Of a stretch of 64,000 nucleotides of DNA, positions 40,766 to 49,422 are shown one piece after another. Below the pieces are notes generated by a model that worked only from the letters and a program-made list of their open reading frames with translations, was not told where the DNA came from and searched no databases. Position numbers and translations under genes: made by a program. The first letter of the stretch is position 1. Each line of letters starts with the position of its first letter. The stretch comes from Gammaproteobacteria bacterium. GTDB lineage: Bacteria; Pseudomonadota; Gammaproteobacteria; Pseudomonadales; Azotimanducaceae. Where the stretch lies: assembly GCA_028821405.1 (NCBI GenBank), contig JAPPGK010000030.1, positions 24,411-88,410 of the forward strand. Reading direction: 5' to 3'.

Positions 40766-42811
40766 CTACAGGAAACGCCGATGTAGTTCAAGCTGCGACC
40801 TGATCTGGTCGGTAAGCTCGCGGCCCTGCCTGTGGTCAGCGATGACATAGGGTATCACCATTACGACGAGTTCGGTACGGTCTTTTTGGTACGAATCGGC
40901 ACTGAAAAGGCGGCCCACGACGGGTAGCTGTGCCAGCCCCGGGACCCCTGAGCGTCCTTGGTTCTGACCCTCGGAGATGAGACCCCCCATAAGCAGCGAT
41001 TGGCCGTCGCGCAGGGTGAGGCTGGTGCTGAGCTGGCGCGTGAGGATGGTCGGGGTGAGGGACGCGGCGCCGGTGGCGCGCTGCTCGGAGAGGCTCTGTT
41101 GGATGGTGAGGTCGACGAGCCCGTTGGCCTGCACGATGGGGGTGATGTTCAAGGTCACGCCGGTGTCGCGGTAGCTGATCTGCTGGACGACGCTCGCGGA
41201 CCCCTCCGACTGGGGACCTTCCGCGCGCTGGGAGATGACGGGAACCTGGGAGCCGCCGAAGATGTTGGCCGCCTGACCGCTCTTGGCGACCAGCCACGGC
41301 CGGGAGCGGATGGCGACGCGGGTGTCCTCGTAGGCGAGCGTCAGCAGGGCGCGGGTCTGGCCGGCGCCGTCCAGGGTGAGGGTGACGCCGCTGGGGGCCA
41401 GCCGGATGTCCACGTCGCGGTTGCCGACGCCGGCGTTGACGAGGTACTGGATGCCGGATTCCTCCTTCCCGGTCAGGGTGACCTCGGCAAGCACCACCTC
41501 GATCAGCACCTGGGGCACGGGCCGGTCCAACTGGTCGATGAACGCCCGGATGCGGGACCAGTCCTTGCCGTTGCCCCGGTAGAGAACGGTGTTGGTGCTC
41601 TTGATGAAGACCAGTTTGCGAGCGGACTGCTGCGCCTGGCCGCCCGATGTCGCGCTGCGGGTCGCCGCCTCGGCGCTCATGATCTCGTTGAGCGTCGCGA
41701 TCAGTTCCTCGGCCTGGGTGTTCCGGAACTCGTAGTGGAACCAGCCATCCTCCACCGACGCCTCGCGGCGGGCGTCCACCACCGACGCCCAATCCACCAC
41801 CCGGTCGAGAACCTCGGGTTCGACGGCGAACACCACCAGCTTGTTGGCGGTGGTCAGGGGCAGCAGGATGACGGCGGCCCCGAGGTCGTCGCGGCCGATA
41901 TTCGCGGTATAGCCCTGGGCGGCGAGAAGCTCGATCAGTTCGCTGGCCATTTCGCCGACGTCGAGGAACACGGGCTCGATAACCACGGCGTTACGGCTCG
42001 ACAGGATCGGCTGGTCGAGGACCTCGATCATGGCCACGGCGCGGTCGACGAGGGCGAGCTTGCCCTTCAGGCGCACGGCGTTGAATCCCGGCATGTCCTC
42101 GACCTCGAGGTCGAGCCCTCTCAGCAGCGGGTTCAAAAGGCTCACCATCTCGACGGGCCGCACCGCCTTCATGACCACGATCTGGAAGATCACGCGCTGG
42201 GTCGCGGGCACCTCCGGCCGGGTCCGGCCGCTGATCAGGAGCGGGACGCCGCCGGTTGTGACCTCCTCCGCCGCGACGAAGGTGAGCGTGCCGTCGTCCT
42301 CCTCGCGGATGCGCACGCCGTAGCTCTCCTCCAGGATGCGGCGCGCGGTGGCGAATACCTGCGCCGGCGTCATCGGGTCGCTGATGCGCAGGGTGACGAG
42401 GTCCGTCTTCTCCTGGAGGTCGGGCGCGATGTGGTAGGACAGCCCCAAGAGTTCGTTGAAGAGTTCGTCGATGAACGCCGGCAACGGCGCGTTGTTGAAC
42501 GCCACGGCGATGGGGTCGCCGGCGAGGTCCGCGCCCAAGCGGTCCACCGTGCCTTCCGCGATGCCCGGGCCGACGGGTACGCCCGGCACGGGGGTTACCG
42601 TCAGGCCGGTTCGTTCCTCGCCCGATTCTCCGGGGAGGTCCATGGGGTCCGTCTCCGCCACCGTCGCCGGGGCGCGTAGCGGTTCCGGCAGCGGCGGGAC
42701 GCGCAGGGACGAGCACCCGGCTAGGGCGACGGCCGCCAACAGGCTTAGCGACGCAAGGCACGGGATGCACGCCACCCTGCGCGCTTGCCCGTCAGGCAGT
42801 TTGTCGGTCAT
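40766..42811 (-). CDS. gspD: type II secretion outer-membrane secretin GspD
   Basis: 681 residues from ATG 42811, preceded by GGAGG five bases away. A lipoprotein signal (SLLAAVALAGC) suggests acylation, unlike many GspD proteins. N0/N1-type domains (about 90-370), with IAVAFNNAPLPAFIDELFNE and VLDQPILSSRNAVVIEPVFL, are followed by the secretin domain with the signature VPGLAQLPVVGRLFS and TELVVMVIPYVI near the C-terminus. It forms the outer-membrane gate for folded substrates. As last gene of the operon it is out of the usual place: gspD normally follows gspC and precedes gspE. Confidence 0.92.
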   Translation of the reverse strand: MTDKLPDGQARRVACIPCLASLSLLAAVALAGCSSLRVPPLPEPLRAPATVAETDPMDLPGESGEERTGLTVTPVPGVPVGPGIAEGTVDRLGADLAGDPIAVAFNNAPLPAFIDELFNELLGLSYHIAPDLQEKTDLVTLRISDPMTPAQVFATARRILEESYGVRIREEDDGTLTFVAAEEVTTGGVPLLISGRTRPEVPATQRVIFQIVVMKAVRPVEMVSLLNPLLRGLDLEVEDMPGFNAVRLKGKLALVDRAVAMIEVLDQPILSSRNAVVIEPVFLDVGEMASELIELLAAQGYTANIGRDDLGAAVILLPLTTANKLVVFAVEPEVLDRVVDWASVVDARREASVEDGWFHYEFRNTQAEELIATLNEIMSAEAATRSATSGGQAQQSARKLVFIKSTNTVLYRGNGKDWSRIRAFIDQLDRPVPQVLIEVVLAEVTLTGKEESGIQYLVNAGVGNRDVDIRLAPSGVTLTLDGAGQTRALLTLAYEDTRVAIRSRPWLVAKSGQAANIFGGSQVPVISQRAEGPQSEGSASVVQQISYRDTGVTLNITPIVQANGLVDLTIQQSLSEQRATGAASLTPTILTRQLSTSLTLRDGQSLLMGGLISEGQNQGRSGVPGLAQLPVVGRLFSADSYQKDRTELVVMVIPYVIADHRQGRELTDQIRSQLELHRRFL

Positions 42812-42885
42812 TGAATCCTCCACATCCGGGCAATGGCCCGGCATTTGAGACCTTGGGTCACGTCGATCGGTTCGCTCGATGTCCA

Positions 42886-43467
42886 TCAGGGAACGGCTTC
42901 CGCGTCCGCGGGCGGTTCGTCGGCCGCCAACGGCTCGCCAACACGGGAGAACAGGTGCAACTCCTCGGGCTCCCCTTGGGCGTCCTGGAGAACGAGGGAA
43001 TTGGCCGCCACCGAGACCAGCACGCGACCGTCCGGCAGGGTATCGCCGTCGACCAGGCGCACGATCGCGCCACCAGATTTCCGCAAGCGGACCGCGTGGC
43101 GAGAGGCGACGGACGTGATGCCGATGACGCCGAGCTTCGCGAGTTCGGGATTGATGCCGCCCTGCTGGCCCGCGAGGCGCCTTCTTTCTTCCTCTTCCCG
43201 GCGCGCCCGCTCGGGGTCGTAGGGCGGCGTGCCCCACCGGGTCATGGCGAGGAAGCCGTCGAGACCCTCGGTATGCGCGGACGTCGCCGCGGAAATCTCC
43301 AGCGGCCCCGGGGGTGCGGGCGGCGGGGGCGACCCCGAAAGCGGCCAGGCAGCGCCGATGGCGGCGAACAGCACGGCGGCAAGGATCAGCGGCGCCGCCT
43401 TGCGCAGGGGGCGCCGGACCCCGGCGGGGATGCGGGGCCCGAGCCAGGTCGTGAGGCGGTCAAGCAT
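42886..43467 (-). CDS. gspC: type II secretion inner-membrane protein GspC-like
   Basis: 193 residues from ATG 43467, with a GGGAGG five bases upstream; the ATG overlaps the end of the gspM-like frame by eight bases. One helix near the N-terminus (LILAAVLFAAIGAAWPLSG) is followed by a proline-rich linker and a small beta domain (LGVIGITSVASRHAVRLRKS, GGAIVRLVDGDTLPDGRVLV) like the HR domain of GspC, which contacts the N0 domain of GspD. No PDZ domain follows, so it is a short GspC; a GspN/PilP-type protein is the alternative. Next to gspD as expected for a GspC. Confidence 0.7.
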   Translation of the reverse strand: MLDRLTTWLGPRIPAGVRRPLRKAAPLILAAVLFAAIGAAWPLSGSPPPPAPPGPLEISAATSAHTEGLDGFLAMTRWGTPPYDPERARREEEERRRLAGQQGGINPELAKLGVIGITSVASRHAVRLRKSGGAIVRLVDGDTLPDGRVLVSVAANSLVLQDAQGEPEELHLFSRVGEPLAADEPPADAEAVP

Positions 43468-44251
43468 TCGTGCCTCCCCCGCGGTTCCGTTCGGGGTTTC
43501 CGTGCGCGGTTCGTAGGGGCGACGCTTGCGGTCGCCCGGATTGAAACGCGGCTCTATCGGCGCGGGACGGGACAAACCCGTCGCCTACGGGGCCGGATCG
43601 GAACGCGGCTCGGCGGGCGGCGCGGGACGGAGCAATTCCGTGCCCGGCGGCTTGTGCCTGGCGCGGTCCGAGGCGGAAGTAGGCGGAGAGCATACCCTCC
43701 AGGACGACCTCGTCGATGCGGCCGGGGCGAACACGGCGGGTCAGCGTCAGGCGCTCAGCGACGAGGATCCGGGGGTGGCGGGCAAGCTCGTGGACGAGAC
43801 CCAAGGCGGCCTCGACGTTGGACCGGCTGTTGACCTGCACGTCGATGCGCCACAGGCCGGGCACGCCGGGCACGGAGCGGCTGAGTCCGACGTCGACGCG
43901 CACCTCGAGTCGCACGCGCCGGGCCATCTCCTCGACCGCCGTGCGCACCTGGGCCTGCGCGAGGCCCGGGTTGTCGGCATGCCAGACCCTGTCGTTCAAT
44001 GCCTTCTCCGCGGCGCGCGCCTCGTCGAGCCGCTGCTGCCAGTCCTGCCGGGCCACCAGGTCCCGCCCCCGCGCCAGGCGAGCGTCCATGGTTGCGTAGT
44101 CGGCGGCGGCCTGGCCCACGCGCGCGGCTTGGGGGACCGAAACCCAGTAGCCGAGCAGGATCGCGACGATGGTCCACACCCCGAGCCGCAGCTTCGGGTT
44201 GGCCGCGAGTTCGGCGCGGACATTGTCGGCGGCGGCGCGCAGCACACTCAT
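43460..44251 (-). CDS. gspM: type II secretion protein GspM-like, with repeat-encoded tail
   Basis: 263 residues; ATG 44251 overlaps the gspL stop as ATGA. An N-terminal cytoplasmic stretch and one helix (VWTIVAILLGYWVSV) precede a coiled coil and a periplasmic ferredoxin-like domain (RVDVGLSRSVPGVPGLWRID, ALGLVHELARHPRILVAERL), the GspM plan. From about residue 195 the sequence becomes low-complexity (RAARRAAFRSGPVGDGFVPS), encoded by DNA that includes a GGGCGAC/GTCGCCC inverted repeat at 43517-43537. This extra tail of about 65 residues is not part of GspM and probably arose by repeat insertion before the stop. Confidence 0.8.
   Translation of the reverse strand: MSVLRAAADNVRAELAANPKLRLGVWTIVAILLGYWVSVPQAARVGQAAADYATMDARLARGRDLVARQDWQQRLDEARAAEKALNDRVWHADNPGLAQAQVRTAVEEMARRVRLEVRVDVGLSRSVPGVPGLWRIDVQVNSRSNVEAALGLVHELARHPRILVAERLTLTRRVRPGRIDEVVLEGMLSAYFRLGPRQAQAAGHGIAPSRAARRAAFRSGPVGDGFVPSRADRAAFQSGRPQASPLRTAHGNPERNRGGGTNA
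43517..43537. repeat. REP-like inverted repeat inside the gspM tail
   Basis: GGGCGAC, a seven-base centre GCTTGCG, GTCGCCC. Related copies lie at 48688-48706, 49362-49381 and 56101-56120. Confidence 0.7.
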
Positions 44252-45441
44252 GGCCGGGACGCTTCCGGGTCGATGCGGAGCGACACCTCGAGGCCGTCGG
44301 GCGCGGTACGGCCGGGGCGGGCATCCGCGAACCACTTCTCCGCCTGCAGACTCGCGATGACCGCCACCGGGTCCCGGTTCGCATGGTCGGACAGAACCAC
44401 CGTGAGGTCGCCCTGCTGGTAGCGCCAGGCCCGGAACTGGGTGGCGCGGCTCGGGAGCGCCTGGTCCATGCGCACCATCACTTCGGCCTGGGAGGGCTGG
44501 TTCATGATCCGGGCGAGGAAGGCGTTCTCGCGGTTCAGGGCGTCGAGTTCGTTGCGGGCTTCGAGAATCGGGTCGAGCTGCTGATCGATGCGGTCGAACT
44601 CCGCGGAATCCGAGGCGTGGGCCAAGTGGTAGCGCCAGAAGCGGGCCTCCTGGAACGCCGCGACGGCGGCGACCACGGTCAACGCGGCGACCGCCAGGGC
44701 GCGCTCGTTGGCGAGCAACCAGGCCCGGGGCTGAAACGGCGATACCCAGGGGTCCGGGGCGAACGTGGCGGGCGAGATCCGGGGCGCATCGACAGCGGCG
44801 GCGCCGGCAACATCGGTTTCGTCCACATCCGCGTGCTGGGCGGCGAAGGCATGCAGGCGAGGCGCGTCCGGCCGCTCGGCCAACCACAGGGAATCCACCA
44901 GGACGCCGTCGCGCCAGTATTGAAGATCGAACCCCTCGCGGCAGGCCTGGACCTGTACGCCGTCGGCGGGCTTGGGATAGAGGACGGTTTCGGGCAGCGT
45001 GCGGATGCCCGGGGGTGGCCCGGAATCCGTCGCATCCTCCGCCGGCAGGCCCAGCCGCGTGGGATCGACCTGCACGACGGCCTCGTCCCAGAACCAGACC
45101 ATCGCGGTGCTGCCCGACCAGGCGCAGTGGTGGCCGACCCGCTCGAACGGGCTCCACACCGGGATTCTGAGCGCGACGGCGGCTTCGCGGCGGTTGCGGG
45201 GGATGTTGGCGAAGTCCTCCGAACGGTACATGCAGAGGCTGCGCGCGACGATCCAGCGCGAATGCGTGGAATTGCCGTCGAGCACCGCGATGCCGTCGCG
45301 GGTCTGGATCGCGCTTCGGCGGCGGGCGAACCGGTGCCGCAGCCGGCGCAGGGCATCGCCCAGCCGGGCAAGGGTTCTGGACGGATCGAATCCGTCGCCG
45401 GTCGAGGGGACCGCCACGGGTTGTGAAGGGTCCGCATTCAT
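44248..45441 (-). CDS. gspL: type II secretion protein GspL
   Basis: 397 residues. A cytoplasmic actin-like part (about 45-235: IAVLDGNSTHSRWIVARSLC, MVWFWDEAVVQVDPTRLGLP) is followed by one helix (RALAVAALTVVAAVAAFQEA) and a periplasmic coil with a small ferredoxin-like domain (DLTVVLSDHANRDPVAVIAS). GspL links the GspE ATPase to the inner-membrane platform and pairs with GspM, whose gene overlaps its stop codon. Sequence conservation is weak in this family, and the assignment rests on layout and position. Confidence 0.82.
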   Translation of the reverse strand: MNADPSQPVAVPSTGDGFDPSRTLARLGDALRRLRHRFARRRSAIQTRDGIAVLDGNSTHSRWIVARSLCMYRSEDFANIPRNRREAAVALRIPVWSPFERVGHHCAWSGSTAMVWFWDEAVVQVDPTRLGLPAEDATDSGPPPGIRTLPETVLYPKPADGVQVQACREGFDLQYWRDGVLVDSLWLAERPDAPRLHAFAAQHADVDETDVAGAAAVDAPRISPATFAPDPWVSPFQPRAWLLANERALAVAALTVVAAVAAFQEARFWRYHLAHASDSAEFDRIDQQLDPILEARNELDALNRENAFLARIMNQPSQAEVMVRMDQALPSRATQFRAWRYQQGDLTVVLSDHANRDPVAVIASLQAEKWFADARPGRTAPDGLEVSLRIDPEASRP

Positions 45442-45601
45442 GCGATCAGCACCGCCTCGGGCACGGACGCGAACGCAACGCCCCGGACCAACGGCGAGCG
45501 GCCCCGACCGGACGAGGGCAGGCCTCGGACCGACGGGGCAACACCGCGGACGGACGACGGGGTGTTTGCGGATGCAAGGTGACGGTGAACATGCGATGCG
45601 C

Positions 45602-46750
45602 TCAAGGACCGCCGAGAAGCGGCGTGGGCGGCTGGGCGAGCACCCTGTTCCGGTCGACGGGTTCCGAATACCGGTATTCCGTGCGCCAGGGCCCGATCCG
45701 CGATGCCGGCGTCAGGGTGATGCCGACGACGGAGCGCGGCGCGCCGCCCACCCACCAGGTGGTGATCCTCAGGAACCGGGACGGGATGACGGCGACGGTC
45801 ACCGGATCGACCGGCGGCGATGCGCCTGTCAGTTCCTGCACGCGCGCATAGCTCGCGATCGGGTGTTCGGCACGTTCGGCCAGGAAGGTGTCGAGCACGT
45901 CCTCTTCGACGCCGAGGACGGCTTTCGCGACCGGGACGGGCATGGTGTTGAAGTTGACGCCGACGTGTATGCGCGGCGTGGCCATGTCGCGCAGCCGTCG
46001 CCATTGCGCGGCGTCGATCACCTCCGCCGCGCCGAGGACGCGGTTCATTTCCGTCGGGGTCGCCAAGAACCAGTTCGCCGGCGGCGGCAGGCCCGCCTCG
46101 AGATAGTGGTGCGTCTCGGCGCCGTCGAGGGAGCGCCGGTCGTTCACGTCCGTGTAGTCGACGATGCGGGGCACGAGGCGGGCGACGTCATCCTCGGCCA
46201 CGCCGACGCTCTCCATCATGGCCGCAAACAGGGGGTCGCGGGGCTGGTTGACGGAGATCAGGCCGAGCTCGTCCTGGATCGAGAATCCGGTGTCGCCGAG
46301 GCCTGCGTAGGGGTCGCCCGCCAGGCTCAGTTCGCCGACCGGGAACGGTTCGCCGGGCAAGCGCTCCGCGCCGGCCATGCGCGGTTCGCCGGCCAGGCGC
46401 GGTTCGCCAGCCGGGCTCTGGTCGCGAAGCGCGGCGTTGGCAGCCACGGTGCTGATGCCGAAACGCTGCTCGGTCTCGAGCAGCAGGCTCGTGTGGGTCA
46501 TCTGGTTGGTGGCGATGAGGTAGAGCAGCGTCGCCTCGGTGCTGCGGCGGTCCAGTTCGGCCTGCAGCATCAGCTTGGTCTGGCGGGCGTTCTCGACGTT
46601 GGTCTCGGTGACGCCGTTGATGTAGGCGGCGGCGACGACCACGGCCGCCAGGGCCCAGAGCGTGGCGGCGAGGATGAAGCCCCCCGGCGCAACGTTCGAC
46701 GGCACCGATGCCTTGGCGCGGTGCTTGGTGCGGTGTTGGTGCGGCTTCAC
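45602..46750 (-). CDS. gspK: type II secretion minor pseudopilin GspK
   Basis: 382 residues from GTG 46750, which overlaps the gspJ TGA (GTGA). The leader ends at GGFILAATLWALAAVVVAAA, a prepilin-like segment in the atypical GspK form (no Glu at +5). The large globular part follows, with IQDELGLISVNQPRDPLF, IVDYTDVNDRRSLDGAETHH and VGVNFNTMPVPVAKAVLG, all typical of GspK. About 35 residues near 112-145 (AGEPRLAGEPRMAGAERLPG) are a short tandem repeat absent from known GspK proteins. It should cap the pseudopilus tip with GspI and GspJ. A 160-base spacer without feature follows before gspL. Confidence 0.88.
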   Translation of the reverse strand: MKPHQHRTKHRAKASVPSNVAPGGFILAATLWALAAVVVAAAYINGVTETNVENARQTKLMLQAELDRRSTEATLLYLIATNQMTHTSLLLETEQRFGISTVAANAALRDQSPAGEPRLAGEPRMAGAERLPGEPFPVGELSLAGDPYAGLGDTGFSIQDELGLISVNQPRDPLFAAMMESVGVAEDDVARLVPRIVDYTDVNDRRSLDGAETHHYLEAGLPPPANWFLATPTEMNRVLGAAEVIDAAQWRRLRDMATPRIHVGVNFNTMPVPVAKAVLGVEEDVLDTFLAERAEHPIASYARVQELTGASPPVDPVTVAVIPSRFLRITTWWVGGAPRSVVGITLTPASRIGPWRTEYRYSEPVDRNRVLAQPPTPLLGGP

Positions 46751-47481
46751 CGGAAGCTGGCCTCGGTGATCACGGGGCGGCGGGATGGTTCCACCCGCGC
46801 CAGCCAGACGGTCGCGGAATCCGGCGCGACCATGCGGACGAGGGTTGGCGTCCAGTCCAGGCTGGGATCGAAGATGGTGAGGGTGATAAGCGGCCGCGGG
46901 AGGGCTGCGGGCGTGGGCCGGCGCATCGCGGGCGCGGGACGCGCGGTGGGAGGCGTCGGTAGACGGTCGGCCGAGGGCGGCCAATGGTCGTACCAATTGC
47001 CCAGGGAGTCGGCGTACTTGAAGGCCGAGCCCGCCGCGGCGGACCGCACCGTCCAGGTGATGCCTTCCTCGCCGGGGGCCGGCGACTCGGTATAGAGGAC
47101 GACGTCTTCCTCGATGGACCAGCGCGCGGTCACCGGCGTGCCGGGTTCGGCGTTCAAGGGCTCCAGGGTGGTGCCTTCGAAATAGGTCGCATCGCCGTGG
47201 AGCCGGCGCTCGCTCAGGCCCGTGGGCACGAGGCCCTGGACGGTGGTGGCGAACCAGTTCTGCTGCAGCGTGCCCAGGGTCGAGGCGCGGTACACGCGCT
47301 GCACGGTTTCGAAGCGGGCGGCGAAGAAGCCGACGGCCTGCAGCATCAGCGTGGCCAGGAAGCCGAGGATGACGAAGGTCACCAGGGTCTCCACCAGGGT
47401 GAGACCCCGGGTGCCCCGGCGGTTGGATCCCGGCGTGCGGCGGTTGGCCGGCCGGCCGGGGTGGTGTGCCGTGGCGAGCAT
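46747..47481 (-). CDS. gspJ: type II secretion minor pseudopilin GspJ
   Basis: 244 residues. Prepilin peptidase site RG/LTLVETLVTFVILG after a 27-residue leader, with Glu at +5 of the mature chain. The globular part has VYRASTLGTLQQNWFATTVQ and GITWTVRSAAAGSAFKYADS, in keeping with GspJ. The ATG shares its A with the gspI stop (TGATG). A Pro/Ala-rich stretch near 175-200 (PTPPTARPAPAMRRPTPAAL) looks like repeat growth. Part of the I-J-K tip complex. Confidence 0.87.
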   Translation of the reverse strand: MLATAHHPGRPANRRTPGSNRRGTRGLTLVETLVTFVILGFLATLMLQAVGFFAARFETVQRVYRASTLGTLQQNWFATTVQGLVPTGLSERRLHGDATYFEGTTLEPLNAEPGTPVTARWSIEEDVVLYTESPAPGEEGITWTVRSAAAGSAFKYADSLGNWYDHWPPSADRLPTPPTARPAPAMRRPTPAALPRPLITLTIFDPSLDWTPTLVRMVAPDSATVWLARVEPSRRPVITEASFR

Positions 47482-47903
47482 CAGAACGGGTCCTCGCCCG
47501 GGGCCGGGCCGCGCACCTTCTCATAGCCCGTGACGCGCATGCGCCAGGTGCCGAGGGAGCGGCCATCTTCGGTGACGATGAACTCGACCTCGTAGAGGCC
47601 GATATCGTAGTCGCCCATCCCGCCGAGGGCGGTCTGGCCCTTTCGTTCGGGTTCGACGAGGGTCGATGTCCAGGCGACGTCGACGCCGCCGAGTTCGACT
47701 TTGCCCTCGCCCCGGGTGCGGGGGTTGATGGACGACAGGTAGTGCATGGCGTTGCGCACCACGACGGCCTGGCGGGTCACGTCCGCGCTGCGGTTGAGGG
47801 CGATCAGGTTGGTGTTGAAAAGGCCGTAGAGAGTCATGCCGGCGGCGGCGAAGATGGCGAGCGCAACGCTGCTCTCGAGCAGGGTGAAGCCCGCGACGCG
47901 CAT
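47481..47903 (-). CDS. gspI: type II secretion minor pseudopilin GspI
   Basis: 140 residues from ATG 47903; the frame runs on upstream, but only through GC-rich repeat-like sequence. The leader is very short: MRVAG/FTLLESSVALAIFAAAG, with cleavage after Gly and Glu at +5. The rest (LYGLFNTNLIALNRSADVTR, AMHYLSSINPRTRGEGKVEL) fits GspI, which nucleates the pseudopilus tip. The 166 bases between gspH and this start contain only GC-rich repeat-like DNA. Confidence 0.85.
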   Translation of the reverse strand: MRVAGFTLLESSVALAIFAAAGMTLYGLFNTNLIALNRSADVTRQAVVVRNAMHYLSSINPRTRGEGKVELGGVDVAWTSTLVEPERKGQTALGGMGDYDIGLYEVEFIVTEDGRSLGTWRMRVTGYEKVRGPAPGEDPF

Positions 47904-48069
47904 TGCTCGGCCCCATGCTTGATTGCGGCGGGTCCTTTGGGGAGGAGTTCTGTCCGGCTTGACCCGCTTGCCACGGGCTAGTGGGGGCGGGGCTTGCTTG
48001 CGCCCGCTCGTGGGTCGCCCGTTGCGGGACGGGGGGAACCCGTCTCCCGATCCGGTGCCGTTGGGACGG

Positions 48070-48765
48070 TCAGGACGCATCGACGCGACAGAACGGCGCT
48101 TCGAGTTCAACGTGGATCGCCTCGAGCTCCGCATGCAGGAGGGTCACCTGGCCACCGAGGCATACGCCGTTGGCGCGTGCCAGGATCGGTTCCTCGACGA
48201 GCACGGACCAACCGTCGGGGACGTCGAGTTCGTAGCGTGTTCGGCCAACGAGGGCGGCTTGGGCGTCCTCGGTCTCGTCCGGATCGGAGCCGATGACGAC
48301 GTAGTCGCGACCGTGGAGCATCGCGGTCGCGCCCAGTCCGGCGAACTGGTTGAGGATGTGTTCGCGCTGGGTTTCGCGGGTGATGCTCGCGGTCAGCCGC
48401 TCGAGATTGGGGAACGCCAAGGCGGCCAGCACGGCCAGGAGCGCCACCACCACGAGGAGTTCGATCAGGGTGACGCCGCTTTGGGCGCCCCAGGGGGGCG
48501 TGGGGGCGGGGTTTGCGCGGCCGGCACGGTGCGCCGCCGCACGAGCCGTGGAGGCTGGGTTAGCGTGGCCGCCGGGCGCCGCCGCCGCGCGATCCGCGGC
48601 GGGGTTTGTGCACGCACGAGCCGCGGGGGCGGGGTTTGCGCGGCCGCCGGGGTGCGGGCTTGCGCGAGACCCGCCGTGCGTTTCCAGGGCGACCGCGAGC
48701 GTCGCCGGGACGGGATCCGTGGCGTGCGTTTGCGGCAGGTGGCGACGTGTTCGTTCTAGGGGCAT
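48070..48765 (-). CDS. gspH: type II secretion minor pseudopilin GspH with a very long leader
   Basis: 231 residues if ATG 48765 is used. The prepilin motif SG/VTLIELLVVVALLAVLAA occurs only at about residue 97, so the leader is about 96 residues instead of the usual 6-30. The leader is made of repeats (GRANPAPAA, GHANPASTA, GRANPAPTP) encoded by DNA units around GGGCGGGGTTTGCGCGGCCG. I see no ATG, GTG or TTG closer to the cleavage site that gives a normal leader. The mature part (ITRETQREHILNQFAGLGAT, RTRYELDVPDGWSVLVEEPI) is GspH-like. Whether the prepilin peptidase still handles it cannot be told. Confidence 0.8.
   Translation of the reverse strand: MPLERTRRHLPQTHATDPVPATLAVALETHGGSRASPHPGGRANPAPAARACTNPAADRAAAAPGGHANPASTARAAAHRAGRANPAPTPPWGAQSGVTLIELLVVVALLAVLAALAFPNLERLTASITRETQREHILNQFAGLGATAMLHGRDYVVIGSDPDETEDAQAALVGRTRYELDVPDGWSVLVEEPILARANGVCLGGQVTLLHAELEAIHVELEAPFCRVDAS
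48688..48706. repeat. REP-like inverted repeat in the gspH leader
   Basis: GGGCGACCGCGAGCGTCGCC with GGGCGAC/GTCGCC arms, inside the coding sequence for the leader. Confidence 0.7.
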
Positions 48766-48807
48766 GTATATATATGTATGTGTGAGGCGCGCGGTTGATG
48801 GCGGGGG

Positions 48808-49422
48808 CTACTCGGTGCTCTCGTCCGGCAGGTAGCCGATGTCGGCGTTGTCGCCCTCGCCGCCTGCGGCCCCGTCGGCGCCGAACGAATAGAGCGCGAG
48901 ACCCTGGAGGTTGTTCACGGGGAAGCGGTACTGGTAGGGGTTTCGCCAGGGATCGAGGGGCAGATCCTTGTCGAGATAGGGGCCGTGCCAGTAGTCGGCG
49001 TCTTCCGCCGGGGCTTGCAGCAGCGACGCCAGTCCTTCCTCGGTGGAAGGGTAGCGGCCGATGTCGAGGCGGTAGGTCTTGAGTGCGCTGTGCAGGCTTT
49101 CGATCTGCACCTTGGCGACCTCACCACGGCTCTGTTCGGCCCGGCCCATGAAATTCGGGGCCACGATGCCGATCAGCAGGCCGAGGATGACCAGCACCAC
49201 CAGGAGTTCCACCAGCGAGAAGCCGCGGGGCGGATCGTCGGGGCCGCCTCGCCCGGGATGCCGGACCGGTTTGCGGAGACGCGGGGCGAGGGCCGCGTGG
49301 GGGGCAGGCTTGTCGCGTCGCGCGTGCGCGGTCGCACCCAATGTTCGCGCGTCGGGTATCCGGGCGACCGCGGGGGTCGCCTTCACGGGCCATGGGAGAA
49401 GGGTGTAATCAGAATTGGACAT
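48808..49422 (-). CDS. gspG: type II secretion major pseudopilin GspG with a long leader
   Basis: 204 residues. The mature pseudopilin starts at RG/FSLVELLVVLVILGLLIG (about residue 68) and continues with EVAKVQIESLHSALKTYRLD, RYPSTEEGLASLL and a calcium-loop-like end (YSFGADGAAGGEGDNADIGY), all canonical for GspG. The leader is about 67 residues, where about ten are usual; it is Pro/Arg/Ala-rich and its DNA contains a GGGCGACC/GGTCGCC inverted repeat. ATG 49422 overlaps the end of gspF by fourteen bases, so the long leader appears to be truly translated unless an internal start is used. Confidence 0.9.
   Translation of the reverse strand: MSNSDYTLLPWPVKATPAVARIPDARTLGATAHARRDKPAPHAALAPRLRKPVRHPGRGGPDDPPRGFSLVELLVVLVILGLLIGIVAPNFMGRAEQSRGEVAKVQIESLHSALKTYRLDIGRYPSTEEGLASLLQAPAEDADYWHGPYLDKDLPLDPWRNPYQYRFPVNNLQGLALYSFGADGAAGGEGDNADIGYLPDESTE
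49362..49381. repeat. REP-like inverted repeat in the gspG leader
   Basis: GGGCGACCGCGGGGGTCGCC, a near-perfect hairpin within the coding sequence of the leader peptide. Confidence 0.75.

Noticed and set aside
40958..42679. 573-residue plus-strand frame opposite gspD
   Set aside because: Antisense shadow of gspD without family motifs; gspD has a ribosome site and secretin signature.
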